From an uncultured Clostridia bacterium (GTDB lineage: Bacteria; Bacillota; Clostridia; TANB77; CAG-508): a DNA stretch of 49,311 bases. The stretch is from positions 1 through 49,311 of the forward strand of contig CANQKT010000005.1 of the NCBI GenBank assembly GCA_947624525.1. Reading direction: 5' to 3'. Below the pieces are notes generated by a model. It made no database searches. It was not told the DNA's origin and was given only the letters and a program-made list of their open reading frames with translations. The position numbers and the translations under genes are program-made. Positions 34,729 to 42,888 of the stretch are shown here, piece after piece. The stretch's first letter is position 1, and every line of letters begins with the position of its first letter.

Positions 34729-34774
34729 AATTCAAGTGCCCTTGCAATATGTTAATTGCAAGGGCACTTGAATT
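34729..34774 (-). terminator. Perfect 20-bp hairpin after gmk
   Basis: Arms AATTCAAGTGCCCTTGCAAT and its exact complement around six bases, between gmk and priA. The stem is unusually long and perfect; the T-tract is weak on both strands. It probably ends the yicC-rpoZ-gmk transcript. Confidence 0.65.
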
Positions 34775-34805
34775 GTACGGCTTATTACAAAAGCATTAAA
34801 CAAGG

Positions 34806-35381
34806 TTAAAATTCTATATCCTTATCCTCACTCTCATGTTTAATAATCGCCATAATAATATCAACCGTCTTTTCCAAATCATTATTTTTAATAACATAAT
34901 CATACATACCAATCTTAGATTCCTCATAATCGAATCTATTTAACCTTAAAGTTATCTCTTTTAAATCTGGATTAGCAGTTCTACTCTCTAATCTCTTCCT
35001 TAAAATCTCCTTAGGTACACGCAAAAATACTGTTATAACTTTTGTATCATTTTTCAAGATTTTTAATAAGTTTTCAGTACCATTAACATCCATATCTTTT
35101 ACAATAATTTTACCACTTGCAATTTTTTCACTCATTAGTTTTCTGGATGTTCCATAATAATGCTCGTGGTGAATATTATACTCGTAAAATTCATCATTTT
35201 TTATCATATTTTCAAATTCTTCTGTTGTTACGAAATTGTATACTTCTCCATGAACTTCGCCTTCTCTTGGAAGTCTATCTGTGTAAGATGGCAAAGATTC
35301 TACATTTTCTACTCTTTTAATTAGTTCTTTTTTTATTGTATCTTTTCCTGAACCTGATACACCAGATAACAATATTAACAT
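34806..35381 (-). CDS. gmk: Guanylate kinase
   Basis: Phosphorylates GMP to GDP. The P-loop is SGVSGSGKDT (K13), the GMP-binding segment is SYTDRLPREGEVHGEVYNF, and the lid region has FLRVPKEILRKRL. The 191 aa are normal. Its ATG overlaps the end of rpoZ by seven bases, implying coupling. The usual upstream partner remA (DUF370) is absent. Confidence 0.95.
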   Translation of the reverse strand: MLILLSGVSGSGKDTIKKELIKRVENVESLPSYTDRLPREGEVHGEVYNFVTTEEFENMIKNDEFYEYNIHHEHYYGTSRKLMSEKIASGKIIVKDMDVNGTENLLKILKNDTKVITVFLRVPKEILRKRLESRTANPDLKEITLRLNRFDYEESKIGMYDYVIKNNDLEKTVDIIMAIIKHESEDKDIEF

Positions 35382-35563
35382 ATTTTCACCTTACCCTCCA
35401 TAATTTCATCTGCGGCAAGTGAAACTGCTGAAACATCATCACTATCTGTCAAAACATCACTTCCTTCTGCTATTTGTCTAGCTCTTTTTGAAGTAGCAAT
35501 TACTAATCTAAATCTGTTATCTGCCTTTGTTAATAATTCTGTAACTGTTGGTTTTACTATCAT
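35375..35563 (-). CDS. rpoZ: RNA polymerase omega subunit
   Basis: A small RNA polymerase assembly subunit of 62 aa, with the family core PTVTELLTKADNRFRLVIAT, SKRARQIAEG and AVSLAADEIMEGKV. It precedes gmk here, the reverse of the more common gmk-rpoZ order, and overlaps its start. The SD AAAGGATG is good. Confidence 0.93.
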   Translation of the reverse strand: MIVKPTVTELLTKADNRFRLVIATSKRARQIAEGSDVLTDSDDVSAVSLAADEIMEGKVKIC

Positions 35564-35597
35564 AATAAATACATCCTTTCTTTTAATAAAATTTATT

Positions 35598-36473
35598 TTA
35601 CTCTATATTTTGAATTTGTTCTCTTATGTCTTCTATTGCAGTTTTAATATCTATAGCTAAATTAGTTATTTCTAGTTTTACTGATTTTGAAGCTATAGTA
35701 TTAGTCTCTCTATTCATTTCCTGAATTAAAAAGTCTAATTTTTTTCCAACCGGTTCTTTAGTTTCTAATAATTCTTTAAATTGAGATATATGACTGCGTA
35801 ATCGTGTAAGCTCTTCTTCTATTGAGCACTTATCTGCATATATTACAATTTCTTGTGCTAATCTTGCTTCATCAACAACTGGTGTTTCTAGAATTTCATT
35901 AATCCTTTCTTTTAATTTTACTACATAATCTTCAATAAGTCCAGTAGTATATGAGAAAATTCTGTCAACAAATTTTTCTACGTTATTTATTCTAATAATT
36001 AAATCCTGTTTTATTCTTTCCCCTTCTGCTTTTCTCATATTAACAAAATTGCTTACAGCTTGTACTACACACTTTTCTAATTCTTGCCAAATAATCTCAC
36101 TTTCATCATCTTCTATTTTTAATAACAATACATCTGGTAATTTAGTAATTTCAGTTACCTTTATATTTCCATCTATTTCTGTTTCAGTTGCTAGCTCTTT
36201 TAATTGATTTATATAGTTTTTAGCAAGTTCTTTATTTATTACAACATTTTTTCCCTCTTCACCATAATTATTAAAAATTATTGAAATATCAACTTTTCCT
36301 CTAGAAATATTGCTTGATATTATTTTTCTAATATTCTCTTCAAAGCATGTAATGTTTCTTGGCATTTTTATAGATATATCACTATATTTATGATTTACAG
36401 ATTTTATTTCTACAACATATTCTCTTGCATTTTCTTCTATTTTGCTTCTTCCAAAGCCAGTCATACTTTTCAT
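35598..36473 (-). CDS. yicC: YicC/YloC family endoribonuclease
   Basis: An RNA-degrading enzyme family, in E. coli linked to decay of the sRNA RyhB. The N-terminus KSMTGFGRSK and the C-terminal GKKLDFLIQEMNRETNTIAS and end IREQIQNIE are diagnostic. The 291 aa are normal. AAGGAGG is six bases before the ATG. It heads yicC-rpoZ-gmk. Confidence 0.95.
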   Translation of the reverse strand: MKSMTGFGRSKIEENAREYVVEIKSVNHKYSDISIKMPRNITCFEENIRKIISSNISRGKVDISIIFNNYGEEGKNVVINKELAKNYINQLKELATETEIDGNIKVTEITKLPDVLLLKIEDDESEIIWQELEKCVVQAVSNFVNMRKAEGERIKQDLIIRINNVEKFVDRIFSYTTGLIEDYVVKLKERINEILETPVVDEARLAQEIVIYADKCSIEEELTRLRSHISQFKELLETKEPVGKKLDFLIQEMNRETNTIASKSVKLEITNLAIDIKTAIEDIREQIQNIE

Positions 36474-36506
36474 ACTTTCCTCCTTGAAAGAAATTTATTG
36501 TCTTAT

Positions 36507-37145
36507 TTAAATTTCTTTTACTTCCTTCTTTACAATTTCACTAATATCATTATTGTCTTTTTTATAATTTTTTACATCCGCTATCGCTAGGATTATGGAC
36601 TTTAAGATATAATATCCAGATACAGCAATTCCTATATAGGTTAAAACATTTATAAAATTATCAAAGTATAGTTTCAAAACATATATTAAACATAAATTTG
36701 CTGCACCAAAAACTAATACTTCTATTCCATGCATTATTAATTTTGTACTATCTTTTTTATATGAAATTTCAATTATAAAAATTCCTATAGCCAACATACT
36801 TAAGGTCAAAACTTTAATGTCTTTCTCGAAAATTTCAATATCAATATTCTTACTTCCCATCATAACTAGGATTAAATATGTAATCATAATTATGGCAATA
36901 AAAATATTTTCAATCACTTCTTTTATTACATTCTTTTTTTGACTATCATTAACTTTAGTTTCTAATGCATCTCTTATTTCTTTTAAGCTTACAGTGTCAT
37001 ATTTACTCTCATCTATATTGTTTTCTGATTTTATCTTATTTCCGTTATCCGACTTTTCCACACTCTTCTTTACAGTTACTTTTTCACTATCATTATTTGA
37101 CATCTTAGTCTCCTCTACTGTTTCCTTATTTTTTACTTTACTCAT
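36507..37145 (-). CDS. Membrane protein with charged N-terminus, unknown
   Basis: A 212-aa protein not assigned to a family. Residues 1-75 are charged and polar with low complexity (Lys, Glu, Ser, Asn). About four to five hydrophobic segments follow, then a charged tail (DISEIVKKEVKEI). The start is set at the ATG at 37145, directly after the rsmE stop (TAATATG); longer starts lie inside rsmE. AAGGGA is about 12 bases upstream. It lies between rsmE and yicC. Confidence 0.7.
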   Translation of the reverse strand: MSKVKNKETVEETKMSNNDSEKVTVKKSVEKSDNGNKIKSENNIDESKYDTVSLKEIRDALETKVNDSQKKNVIKEVIENIFIAIIMITYLILVMMGSKNIDIEIFEKDIKVLTLSMLAIGIFIIEISYKKDSTKLIMHGIEVLVFGAANLCLIYVLKLYFDNFINVLTYIGIAVSGYYILKSIILAIADVKNYKKDNNDISEIVKKEVKEI

Positions 37146-37146
37146 A

Positions 37147-37914
37147 TTAATTTTCATTCCCTTCGAACTCATACATAATAATACTTAACAAAGATAAACT
37201 AACAGTCTCAGTTCTTAAAATTCTATTACCCAAACTTACAACTTTTGCTCCACTCTGTTCCATTAATTCAACTTCTGAAATATCTATACCACCTTCAGGG
37301 CCTATAATTATTGCAATATTTAAGTTTTTATCTACATTCAAAGTACGGGCCTCTAAACTTTTAAGTACATCTTTTAAAAACACCTTTTTTTCGTTTTCAT
37401 AGCAAAGCAATACTACATCATAACTTTCAAATTCAGCTGATATTTCTTTTATACTCTTTATACTACAAATTTCCGGTATTATGTCTCTTCCACATTGCTT
37501 AGCAGCTACTTCAGCAATTTTTTGCCATCTTTCTAGTTTTTTTATTTTATCTTTACCCTCTAACTTAACTACACATCTTTTCATTTCTATAGGTATTATT
37601 TTTTCAACACCTAATTCAACAGACTTTTGAATAATTAGTTCCATTTTATCGGCTTTAGGTAGACCTTGATAAATATGTACTTTTACATTTGATTCTGTGT
37701 TGCTCCCTATTTTTTCTTTAATTAGACATAAAATTTCTTTATTACCAAAACTATGTATTTTCACTATATAATTTTCTAAGTTTTCATTATTGCAAACAGT
37801 AAATGTATCACCAATTTTCATTCTTAATACATTTTTAATGTGATTAACATCCTCACCAACTATACGTATTATTTCTCCATCCACTTGTTCATTTTTAACA
37901 AAAAATTTTGGCAT
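37147..37914 (-). CDS. rsmE: 16S rRNA m3U1498 methyltransferase RsmE
   Basis: A SPOUT-fold methyltransferase. The N-terminal PUA-like part starts MPKFFVKNEQVDG. The C-terminal knot has IIGPEGGIDISEVELM and SLGNRILRTETVSL, both diagnostic. The start is the ATG at 37914, with AAGGAG well placed, giving 255 aa. It follows the NrdD-like gene by 45 bases. Confidence 0.96.
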   Translation of the reverse strand: MPKFFVKNEQVDGEIIRIVGEDVNHIKNVLRMKIGDTFTVCNNENLENYIVKIHSFGNKEILCLIKEKIGSNTESNVKVHIYQGLPKADKMELIIQKSVELGVEKIIPIEMKRCVVKLEGKDKIKKLERWQKIAEVAAKQCGRDIIPEICSIKSIKEISAEFESYDVVLLCYENEKKVFLKDVLKSLEARTLNVDKNLNIAIIIGPEGGIDISEVELMEQSGAKVVSLGNRILRTETVSLSLLSIIMYEFEGNEN

Positions 37915-37959
37915 ATAAACTCTCTCCTTAATTCGCATCTATATCTTTATTTTTGATTC

Positions 37960-39576
37960 TTAATCTTTATAAAAATCATAGTCTAATAAATCTAAAGTCT
38001 TTCCATATATATTCTTATCTATTTTATATAACCTAAAATTAGCAGATGTGTCAACAATTCTTTCCACAATAAATCTAATTCCTGTCATTTTCCTCCATTT
38101 CTGTGTTCGATCTTCTAGGTATTTTAATATTTTATTCATAAATATTTCTTTGTCATTATTATTCCAATCAAATTTTGCTCCTAATAATTGCACAGCACAA
38201 TTTAAGCCCACATAACCTAAAGATAAAGCAGAATAACCATCTTTAAGTAATTTATCTATTTTCTCTCCCTTTTTTAATCTCGCAATTGCACCATTTTGCC
38301 AATGAATTGGGCTTACATCCGAAATCGTTCCAAGTAGCGCATAATGTCTACACATTAAGGCTTCATAACAAATTTCTAATCTTTCATCTAATATATTCCA
38401 AAATTCATTTATATTATCTCCTACTTCTAATGAAATTTGTGGTAGATTTATACTTACAGTTCCTTGACTGAAATAGCCCTCATATTGATATTTTTCTGTA
38501 TTTTTTTGATTTATAACACAGTTACATTTTTTCGCCAACTCCATCAGTGTTGACATAATTTCTTGATTATTGCCTTTGAAATTACAAATTAATTTAGGCA
38601 GGCTGTTCTCTTTCTTAGCTGTTTTTTCAAGAAGTTGAGCTCTTTGCCTTAATATTTCTTTTATTATCACAGCATTTTCTTCATAATACTCATCTTCATC
38701 ATCCAACTCTAAAATCAAAGTAATAATAGGTGTTTTTTCATATATTGTTATTAAACCATTTATTTCATAATTAATAAACTGTATTCCTTCCTCAATTTCA
38801 CTTTTTAACCTATTTTCTATAAATTTCTCAATTTGCTCGCTTTCTTTTATTTCGCTTAATTCTAAATTAATTTTTTCATAACTTTTTCCTAAATATTTTC
38901 CTAAATACTTTATATTAATATATTGTTTACCATATTGACCATTAGCAACATTAGTAATAATTTGTGTCAGAATAAAACACGCCATTATAAAGTCCTCAGG
39001 CTGATGTATTTCTTGCCCTCTAATACAAGTTCCATTGTCAAGCATATCCTCAATATTAACCAAACATGAATCTATTATAGGTTGCAAAAAATATTCTGTA
39101 GCATGAAAATAAAGTATCCCCTCTTCATGTGCTTTATTTATTTTTTCTGGTAATAAAATTCTTTTAGTTAAATCTTTTGAAACCTCTCCAGCAATTAGAT
39201 TTCTTTGTACAGATGCTATCATGGGAGTTTCCTTTTCGGAATCTACCATATTATTTATATTTTTTATTAATCCTAATATTGATTCATCTGTTGTATTTTG
39301 TTTTCTAACTAAAGCTCTCGTATATCTATATACTATATATTTTTTAGCCAAATCATACTTACCCAATTCCATTAATTTTTGTTCTATAATATCTTGAATA
39401 TCTTCAACCAAAATTCTTTTCTTATCTAATGTTTCAATATATTTTACGATTTTTTCTATTTCTTCATTAGTAGCTCTTTTCTCTTCAGTAACTTCTTTGT
39501 TGGCCTTCTCTATTGCTATACAAATTTTCTCACTATTATATTCAACAGCTCTACCATCTCTTTTAATAACCTTCAA
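37960..39576 (-). CDS. NrdD-like protein with ATP-cone, lacking the glycyl-radical domain
   Basis: A 538-aa relative of anaerobic ribonucleotide reductase. Residues 1-92 are an ATP-cone (VIKRDGRAVEYNSEKI, YIVYRYTRALVRKQ). The body aligns with class III enzymes of the Lactococcus kind: C171 in QPIIDSC, C353 near the usual second cysteine, QGTVSINLPQISL, SPIHWQNGAIARLKKGE and ALSLGYVGLN. It ends about 150 residues early, so the zinc cysteines and the glycyl-radical loop are missing. The normal MGCR motif is replaced by CNCVIN. There is no frameshift, and the stop is followed within 45 bases by rsmE. The start is TTG with GGAGG upstream, 17 bases after nrdG. It cannot be a normal reductase; a regulatory or accessory role is possible. 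Confidence 0.85.
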   Translation of the reverse strand: MKVIKRDGRAVEYNSEKICIAIEKANKEVTEEKRATNEEIEKIVKYIETLDKKRILVEDIQDIIEQKLMELGKYDLAKKYIVYRYTRALVRKQNTTDESILGLIKNINNMVDSEKETPMIASVQRNLIAGEVSKDLTKRILLPEKINKAHEEGILYFHATEYFLQPIIDSCLVNIEDMLDNGTCIRGQEIHQPEDFIMACFILTQIITNVANGQYGKQYINIKYLGKYLGKSYEKINLELSEIKESEQIEKFIENRLKSEIEEGIQFINYEINGLITIYEKTPIITLILELDDEDEYYEENAVIIKEILRQRAQLLEKTAKKENSLPKLICNFKGNNQEIMSTLMELAKKCNCVINQKNTEKYQYEGYFSQGTVSINLPQISLEVGDNINEFWNILDERLEICYEALMCRHYALLGTISDVSPIHWQNGAIARLKKGEKIDKLLKDGYSALSLGYVGLNCAVQLLGAKFDWNNNDKEIFMNKILKYLEDRTQKWRKMTGIRFIVERIVDTSANFRLYKIDKNIYGKTLDLLDYDFYKD

Positions 39577-39593
39577 ACTAAATTTACCTCCAC

Positions 39594-40097
39594 CTATAAA
39601 GCAACTTGTACAATCCTATTCTCTTGAATACATTTTTGCACATCTAAAATTCTTTGGTTAGAAGAACCTCTAAATTTCAAAGTAGGATCCTTTTTTTCCT
39701 GTACAAATCTACCATCTACTAATACATCAATTTCCTTTAAGGCTTGATTTGTAATCTCATCATTTCTATTTTTTAATTCTTCAATTGTATATCCACTATA
39801 ACACCACACATTAAAATTAGGTCTTACTTTTTTCACATCTTTAATAAAATCCATAACCTCTTTTACATTTTCTTTACATAAAGGCTCTCCACCGCTAATG
39901 GTGATACCTTTTAAGATTGAATTTTCACAAATCTTATCAATTATTTTCTGCTTATCAAATTCTTCACCATAATCAAAACTTTGTGCCATTTTATTTTGAC
40001 ATCCAGGACAATTATGAGGACATCCGCTTACAAAAAGCACTGCTCTCCATCCTAATCCATTTGATATACTTTCATCATAAAATCCTGCCATTTTCAT
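39594..40097 (-). CDS. nrdG: Anaerobic RNR-activating radical SAM enzyme
   Basis: Generates the glycyl radical in NrdD using SAM and a 4Fe-4S cluster. The cluster motif is SGCPHNCPGC (C26, C30, C33). The SAM-binding GGEP is in ITISGGEPL, and WCYSGYT follows. The 167 aa are normal. It lies between nrdD and the NrdD-like gene on the same strand. Confidence 0.96.
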   Translation of the reverse strand: MKMAGFYDESISNGLGWRAVLFVSGCPHNCPGCQNKMAQSFDYGEEFDKQKIIDKICENSILKGITISGGEPLCKENVKEVMDFIKDVKKVRPNFNVWCYSGYTIEELKNRNDEITNQALKEIDVLVDGRFVQEKKDPTLKFRGSSNQRILDVQKCIQENRIVQVAL

Positions 40098-40209
40098 ATT
40101 ATATTACCTTCTTTCAACTTACGTATATCTTAGTATTTCGGGGCAGGAACAGAGATTATTATCTCCATTCCATTTCCTATATTTTCATCTTATGAGCCTT
40201 CTCACTAAA

Positions 40210-42510
40210 TTATTGAGCACCTTTTACTCCACAATCACCATCAATATGAGTAACTCTGTCTCTAAGTTCACTTAACTTACCATTATTCCAACGAGAAGTT
40301 GTGCCAACCAAATATCCTGTAATTCTTTGGATTGTATCAATATCTGTACTTCCACATACTGGGCATCTATCTAAGTTAGCATCTGCATTTTCAAAACCAC
40401 ATGCCATACATCTAGATCTTGTATGATTAACACTTCCATATCCCATATTATATTTATCCATTAAGTCAACAACACCTTCTATTGTTTCCGGATTATGTGT
40501 TGCATCTCCATCTAATTCAATGTAGAATATGTGTCCTCCTCTTGTTAAATCATGATAAGGAGCTTCAATTTTAGCTTTGTGCTCAGCTGTACATTTATAC
40601 CAAACTGGAACATGATTACTGTTTGTATAATAATCTCTATCTGTAACACCTAAAATAGTTCCATATTGTTTTCTGTCTAATTTAGTAAATCTTCCTGATA
40701 AGCCTTCTGCAGGTGTTGCAAGAACACTGAAATTTAAATCATATCTATCTGCAAATTCTTTGACAACATCTCTCATTTCTGTAATAATTTCAATTCCTAA
40801 TTTTTGTGAATCTTCAGATTCCGCATGATGTTTACCTGTTAAAGCTGTTAAACACTCTGCCAATCCTATAAATCCAATTCCAAGAGTTCCTTGTTTTAAA
40901 ACTGGCTCTACTACATCATTTGGAGCTAATTTTTCACTACCTTCCCACATTCCTGCCATTAATAAAGGGAATTGTTTTGCAATAGCTGTACATTGGAATT
41001 TATATCTATCATATAATTGACGAGCAGCAATACCTGCATATTCTTCTAATTTATTCATAAATATTTTCTTAACAGCTTTTTTATATGTAGCAGTCATAAA
41101 TTCCTCTGACCCTCTACCTAAATCAAATTTACAACCTGTTTTTTCTTGAGCTTCATATGCGGATTCTATAGCTAGTTTAGGTAAATCTAATGTTGTAAAA
41201 GATAAGTTTCCTCTTCCTACAGAAGTTTTCTCACCGTGTCTGTTTTCAAAAACCCTAGTTCTGCATCCCATTGTAGCACATTCATATTTAAATCTTTCAG
41301 GATCATTTGCATCCCACTTTTCATGTTGATTAAATGTAGCATCTAGATTTATAAAGTTAGGGAAAAATCTTTTTGCAGTTACTTTGCATGCTAATTTATA
41401 TAAATCATAGTTCTTATCTTCTGGTAAATAGTTAACCCCACGTTTTTTCTTCCAAATTTGAATTGGGAAAATTGGAGTTTCATTATTTCCTACTCCTCTT
41501 TCTGTAGAAAGAAGAATTTCTCTTATGATACATCTACCTTCTGGTGAAGTATCTGTTCCATAGTTTATTGAACTAAATACAACTTGGTTTCCACCTCTTG
41601 AATGTATAGTGTTCATATTATGTATAAATGCTTCCATTGATTGGTGAACTCTTGAAACAGTATTATTTATTGCAAATTGTAAATCTCTTTCTTCGCCTTT
41701 TAACCCATCTAAATCTTTTTTAATATAATCTTCTACTTGATAATCATAGTATTTTGATAAATCTGCTCCTGTAAAATCTTCTATTTTCTTTATTTCTTCA
41801 ACAAAAGTCATTTTTACATATGGTGCTAAATAATAATCAAAAGCTGGAATAGCTTGACCGCCATGCATTTCATTTTGAACAGTTTCCATAGATATACAAC
41901 CTAAAATACTTGCTGTTTCAATTCTTTTAGCTGGTCTAGATGCACCATGTCCTGCCTTAAAACCATTTTTTAGTATTTTATCTAATGGATGTTGTAAACA
42001 AGTTAATGATTTTGTAGGATAATAATCTTTATCATGAACATGAATATATCCCTCTTTAACAGCTTTTCTTGCCTCTTCTGAAAATAGGAAATCATCAACA
42101 AATGGTTTTGTGGTTTCTGATGCAAATTTCATCATCATTCCTGCTGGTGTATCTGCATTCATATTAGCATTTTCTCTTGTAATATCATTTGCTTTTGCTC
42201 CAATAATATCTAAGAAGATTTCTTTTGTTTTTGATTTTCTTGCAACATCTCTATTATATCTATATGTAATATAACTTTGAGCAACTTCTTTTCTAGAAGT
42301 AGTCATTAATTTTTTTTCTATTAAATCTTGAATTTCATATACTGTAACTTGGTTTTTATCTTCTAATTGTTTTTCAACCGCATTTGCTACTTTATTTGCT
42401 AATTCGACATCAACTCCTCCTTGAGTTTGTGCCATTGCTAATGTTATAGCTTTAACTATTCTTTCCTTATTAAATTCAACTAATCTTCCATCTCTTTTTA
42501 TAACTTGCAT
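40210..42510 (-). CDS. nrdD: Anaerobic ribonucleoside-triphosphate reductase
   Basis: Class III ribonucleotide reductase making dNTPs without oxygen. The N-terminal ATP-cone covers residues 1-92 for allosteric control. Active-site cysteines are C171 (SLTCLQHP) and C416 (MGCRTRVF). The C-terminus has zinc cysteines C701, C704, C716 and C719 and the glycyl-radical loop RITGYLVGT with G732. The 766 aa are complete. nrdG follows. The leader (42511-42888) holds a TATAAT, a palindrome about 41.5 bases upstream of the expected start site and phased boxes further up. Confidence 0.97.
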   Translation of the reverse strand: MQVIKRDGRLVEFNKERIVKAITLAMAQTQGGVDVELANKVANAVEKQLEDKNQVTVYEIQDLIEKKLMTTSRKEVAQSYITYRYNRDVARKSKTKEIFLDIIGAKANDITRENANMNADTPAGMMMKFASETTKPFVDDFLFSEEARKAVKEGYIHVHDKDYYPTKSLTCLQHPLDKILKNGFKAGHGASRPAKRIETASILGCISMETVQNEMHGGQAIPAFDYYLAPYVKMTFVEEIKKIEDFTGADLSKYYDYQVEDYIKKDLDGLKGEERDLQFAINNTVSRVHQSMEAFIHNMNTIHSRGGNQVVFSSINYGTDTSPEGRCIIREILLSTERGVGNNETPIFPIQIWKKKRGVNYLPEDKNYDLYKLACKVTAKRFFPNFINLDATFNQHEKWDANDPERFKYECATMGCRTRVFENRHGEKTSVGRGNLSFTTLDLPKLAIESAYEAQEKTGCKFDLGRGSEEFMTATYKKAVKKIFMNKLEEYAGIAARQLYDRYKFQCTAIAKQFPLLMAGMWEGSEKLAPNDVVEPVLKQGTLGIGFIGLAECLTALTGKHHAESEDSQKLGIEIITEMRDVVKEFADRYDLNFSVLATPAEGLSGRFTKLDRKQYGTILGVTDRDYYTNSNHVPVWYKCTAEHKAKIEAPYHDLTRGGHIFYIELDGDATHNPETIEGVVDLMDKYNMGYGSVNHTRSRCMACGFENADANLDRCPVCGSTDIDTIQRITGYLVGTTSRWNNGKLSELRDRVTHIDGDCGVKGAQ

Positions 42511-42599
42511 CTTACATACATCCCTTTCTTCATGAGTTTTTATTTTTTATTTTCTTTCATTTGATGAGTCAATTATACATTAAGATTTTTTGTTTTTTT

Positions 42600-42613
42600 G
42601 TTGCATTTGCAAC
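42600..42613 (-). promoter_or_regulatory. Palindrome upstream of the nrdD -10 box
   Basis: GTTGCATTTGCAAC, a perfect inverted repeat with a two-base centre. If transcription starts about seven bases after the TATAAT at 42577-42572, its centre is near -41.5, the class II position of Crp/Fnr activators. There is no good -35 box, which fits activation. A Crp/Fnr gene lies 2.7 kb away. Confidence 0.4.
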
Positions 42614-42685
42614 ATATTATGATTTTTTGAATTCATAATATTAACAAGCTAGTTATCTCTAGGAAAATTTGTTTTAAAAAAATTT

Positions 42686-42713
42686 ATTACAATTTTGTTA
42701 CATACTTATTACG
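42686..42713 (-). promoter_or_regulatory. Three hexamer boxes at exact 11-bp spacing
   Basis: ATTACA, GTTACA and ATTACG (plus strand) at 42686, 42697 and 42708; on the minus strand TGTAAC and TGTAAT types. Same pattern as upstream of the tasA-like and 720-aa surface genes. It is 175-200 bases from nrdD, so its target is unclear. Confidence 0.4.
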
Positions 42714-42832
42714 TCTATTTTCCATAAAATGTAGTCATGCTTATAAATTTCTTATAAGAAAAAAGTAGCTATTACACGCTTTTACAAACATCAATTAATT
42801 TTTACTTTATGGGCTAACTTTCCTATAATACA

Positions 42833-42870
42833 AAAAAGTACAATTGAATAAATTCAATTGTACTTTTTTA
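42833..42870. terminator. Terminator of the 720-aa surface protein gene
   Basis: Perfect 18-bp arms (AAAAAAGTACAATTGAAT and its complement) around two bases, ending in six T on either strand. It lies 19 bases after the stop codon at 42889. Confidence 0.9.
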
Positions 42871-42888
42871 TATCATTTAATTTTGATA

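Larger units (their letters stand above)
42511..42888. other. Intergenic region upstream of nrdD
   Basis: About 380 bases. From nrdD outward: TATAAT (42577-42572, minus), the palindrome GTTGCATTTGCAAC (42600-42613), an inverted repeat ATATTATGA/TCATAATAT (42614-42641), three 11-bp phased boxes (42686-42713) and a terminator (42833-42870). No coding gene or recognisable NrdR box pair is seen. Confidence 0.6.

Noticed and set aside
37960..39576. Pseudogene of nrdD
   Set aside because: The frame is uninterrupted, has a good ribosome site, is packed in an operon, and belongs to a different NrdD branch than the adjacent nrdD, so decay is not the simplest reading.
42614..42641. NrdR box pair upstream of nrdD
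   Set aside because: The inverted repeat ATATTATGA/TCATAATAT is AT-rich but does not match the NrdR consensus (acaCwAtATaTwGtgt type) and is not paired at the usual spacing.
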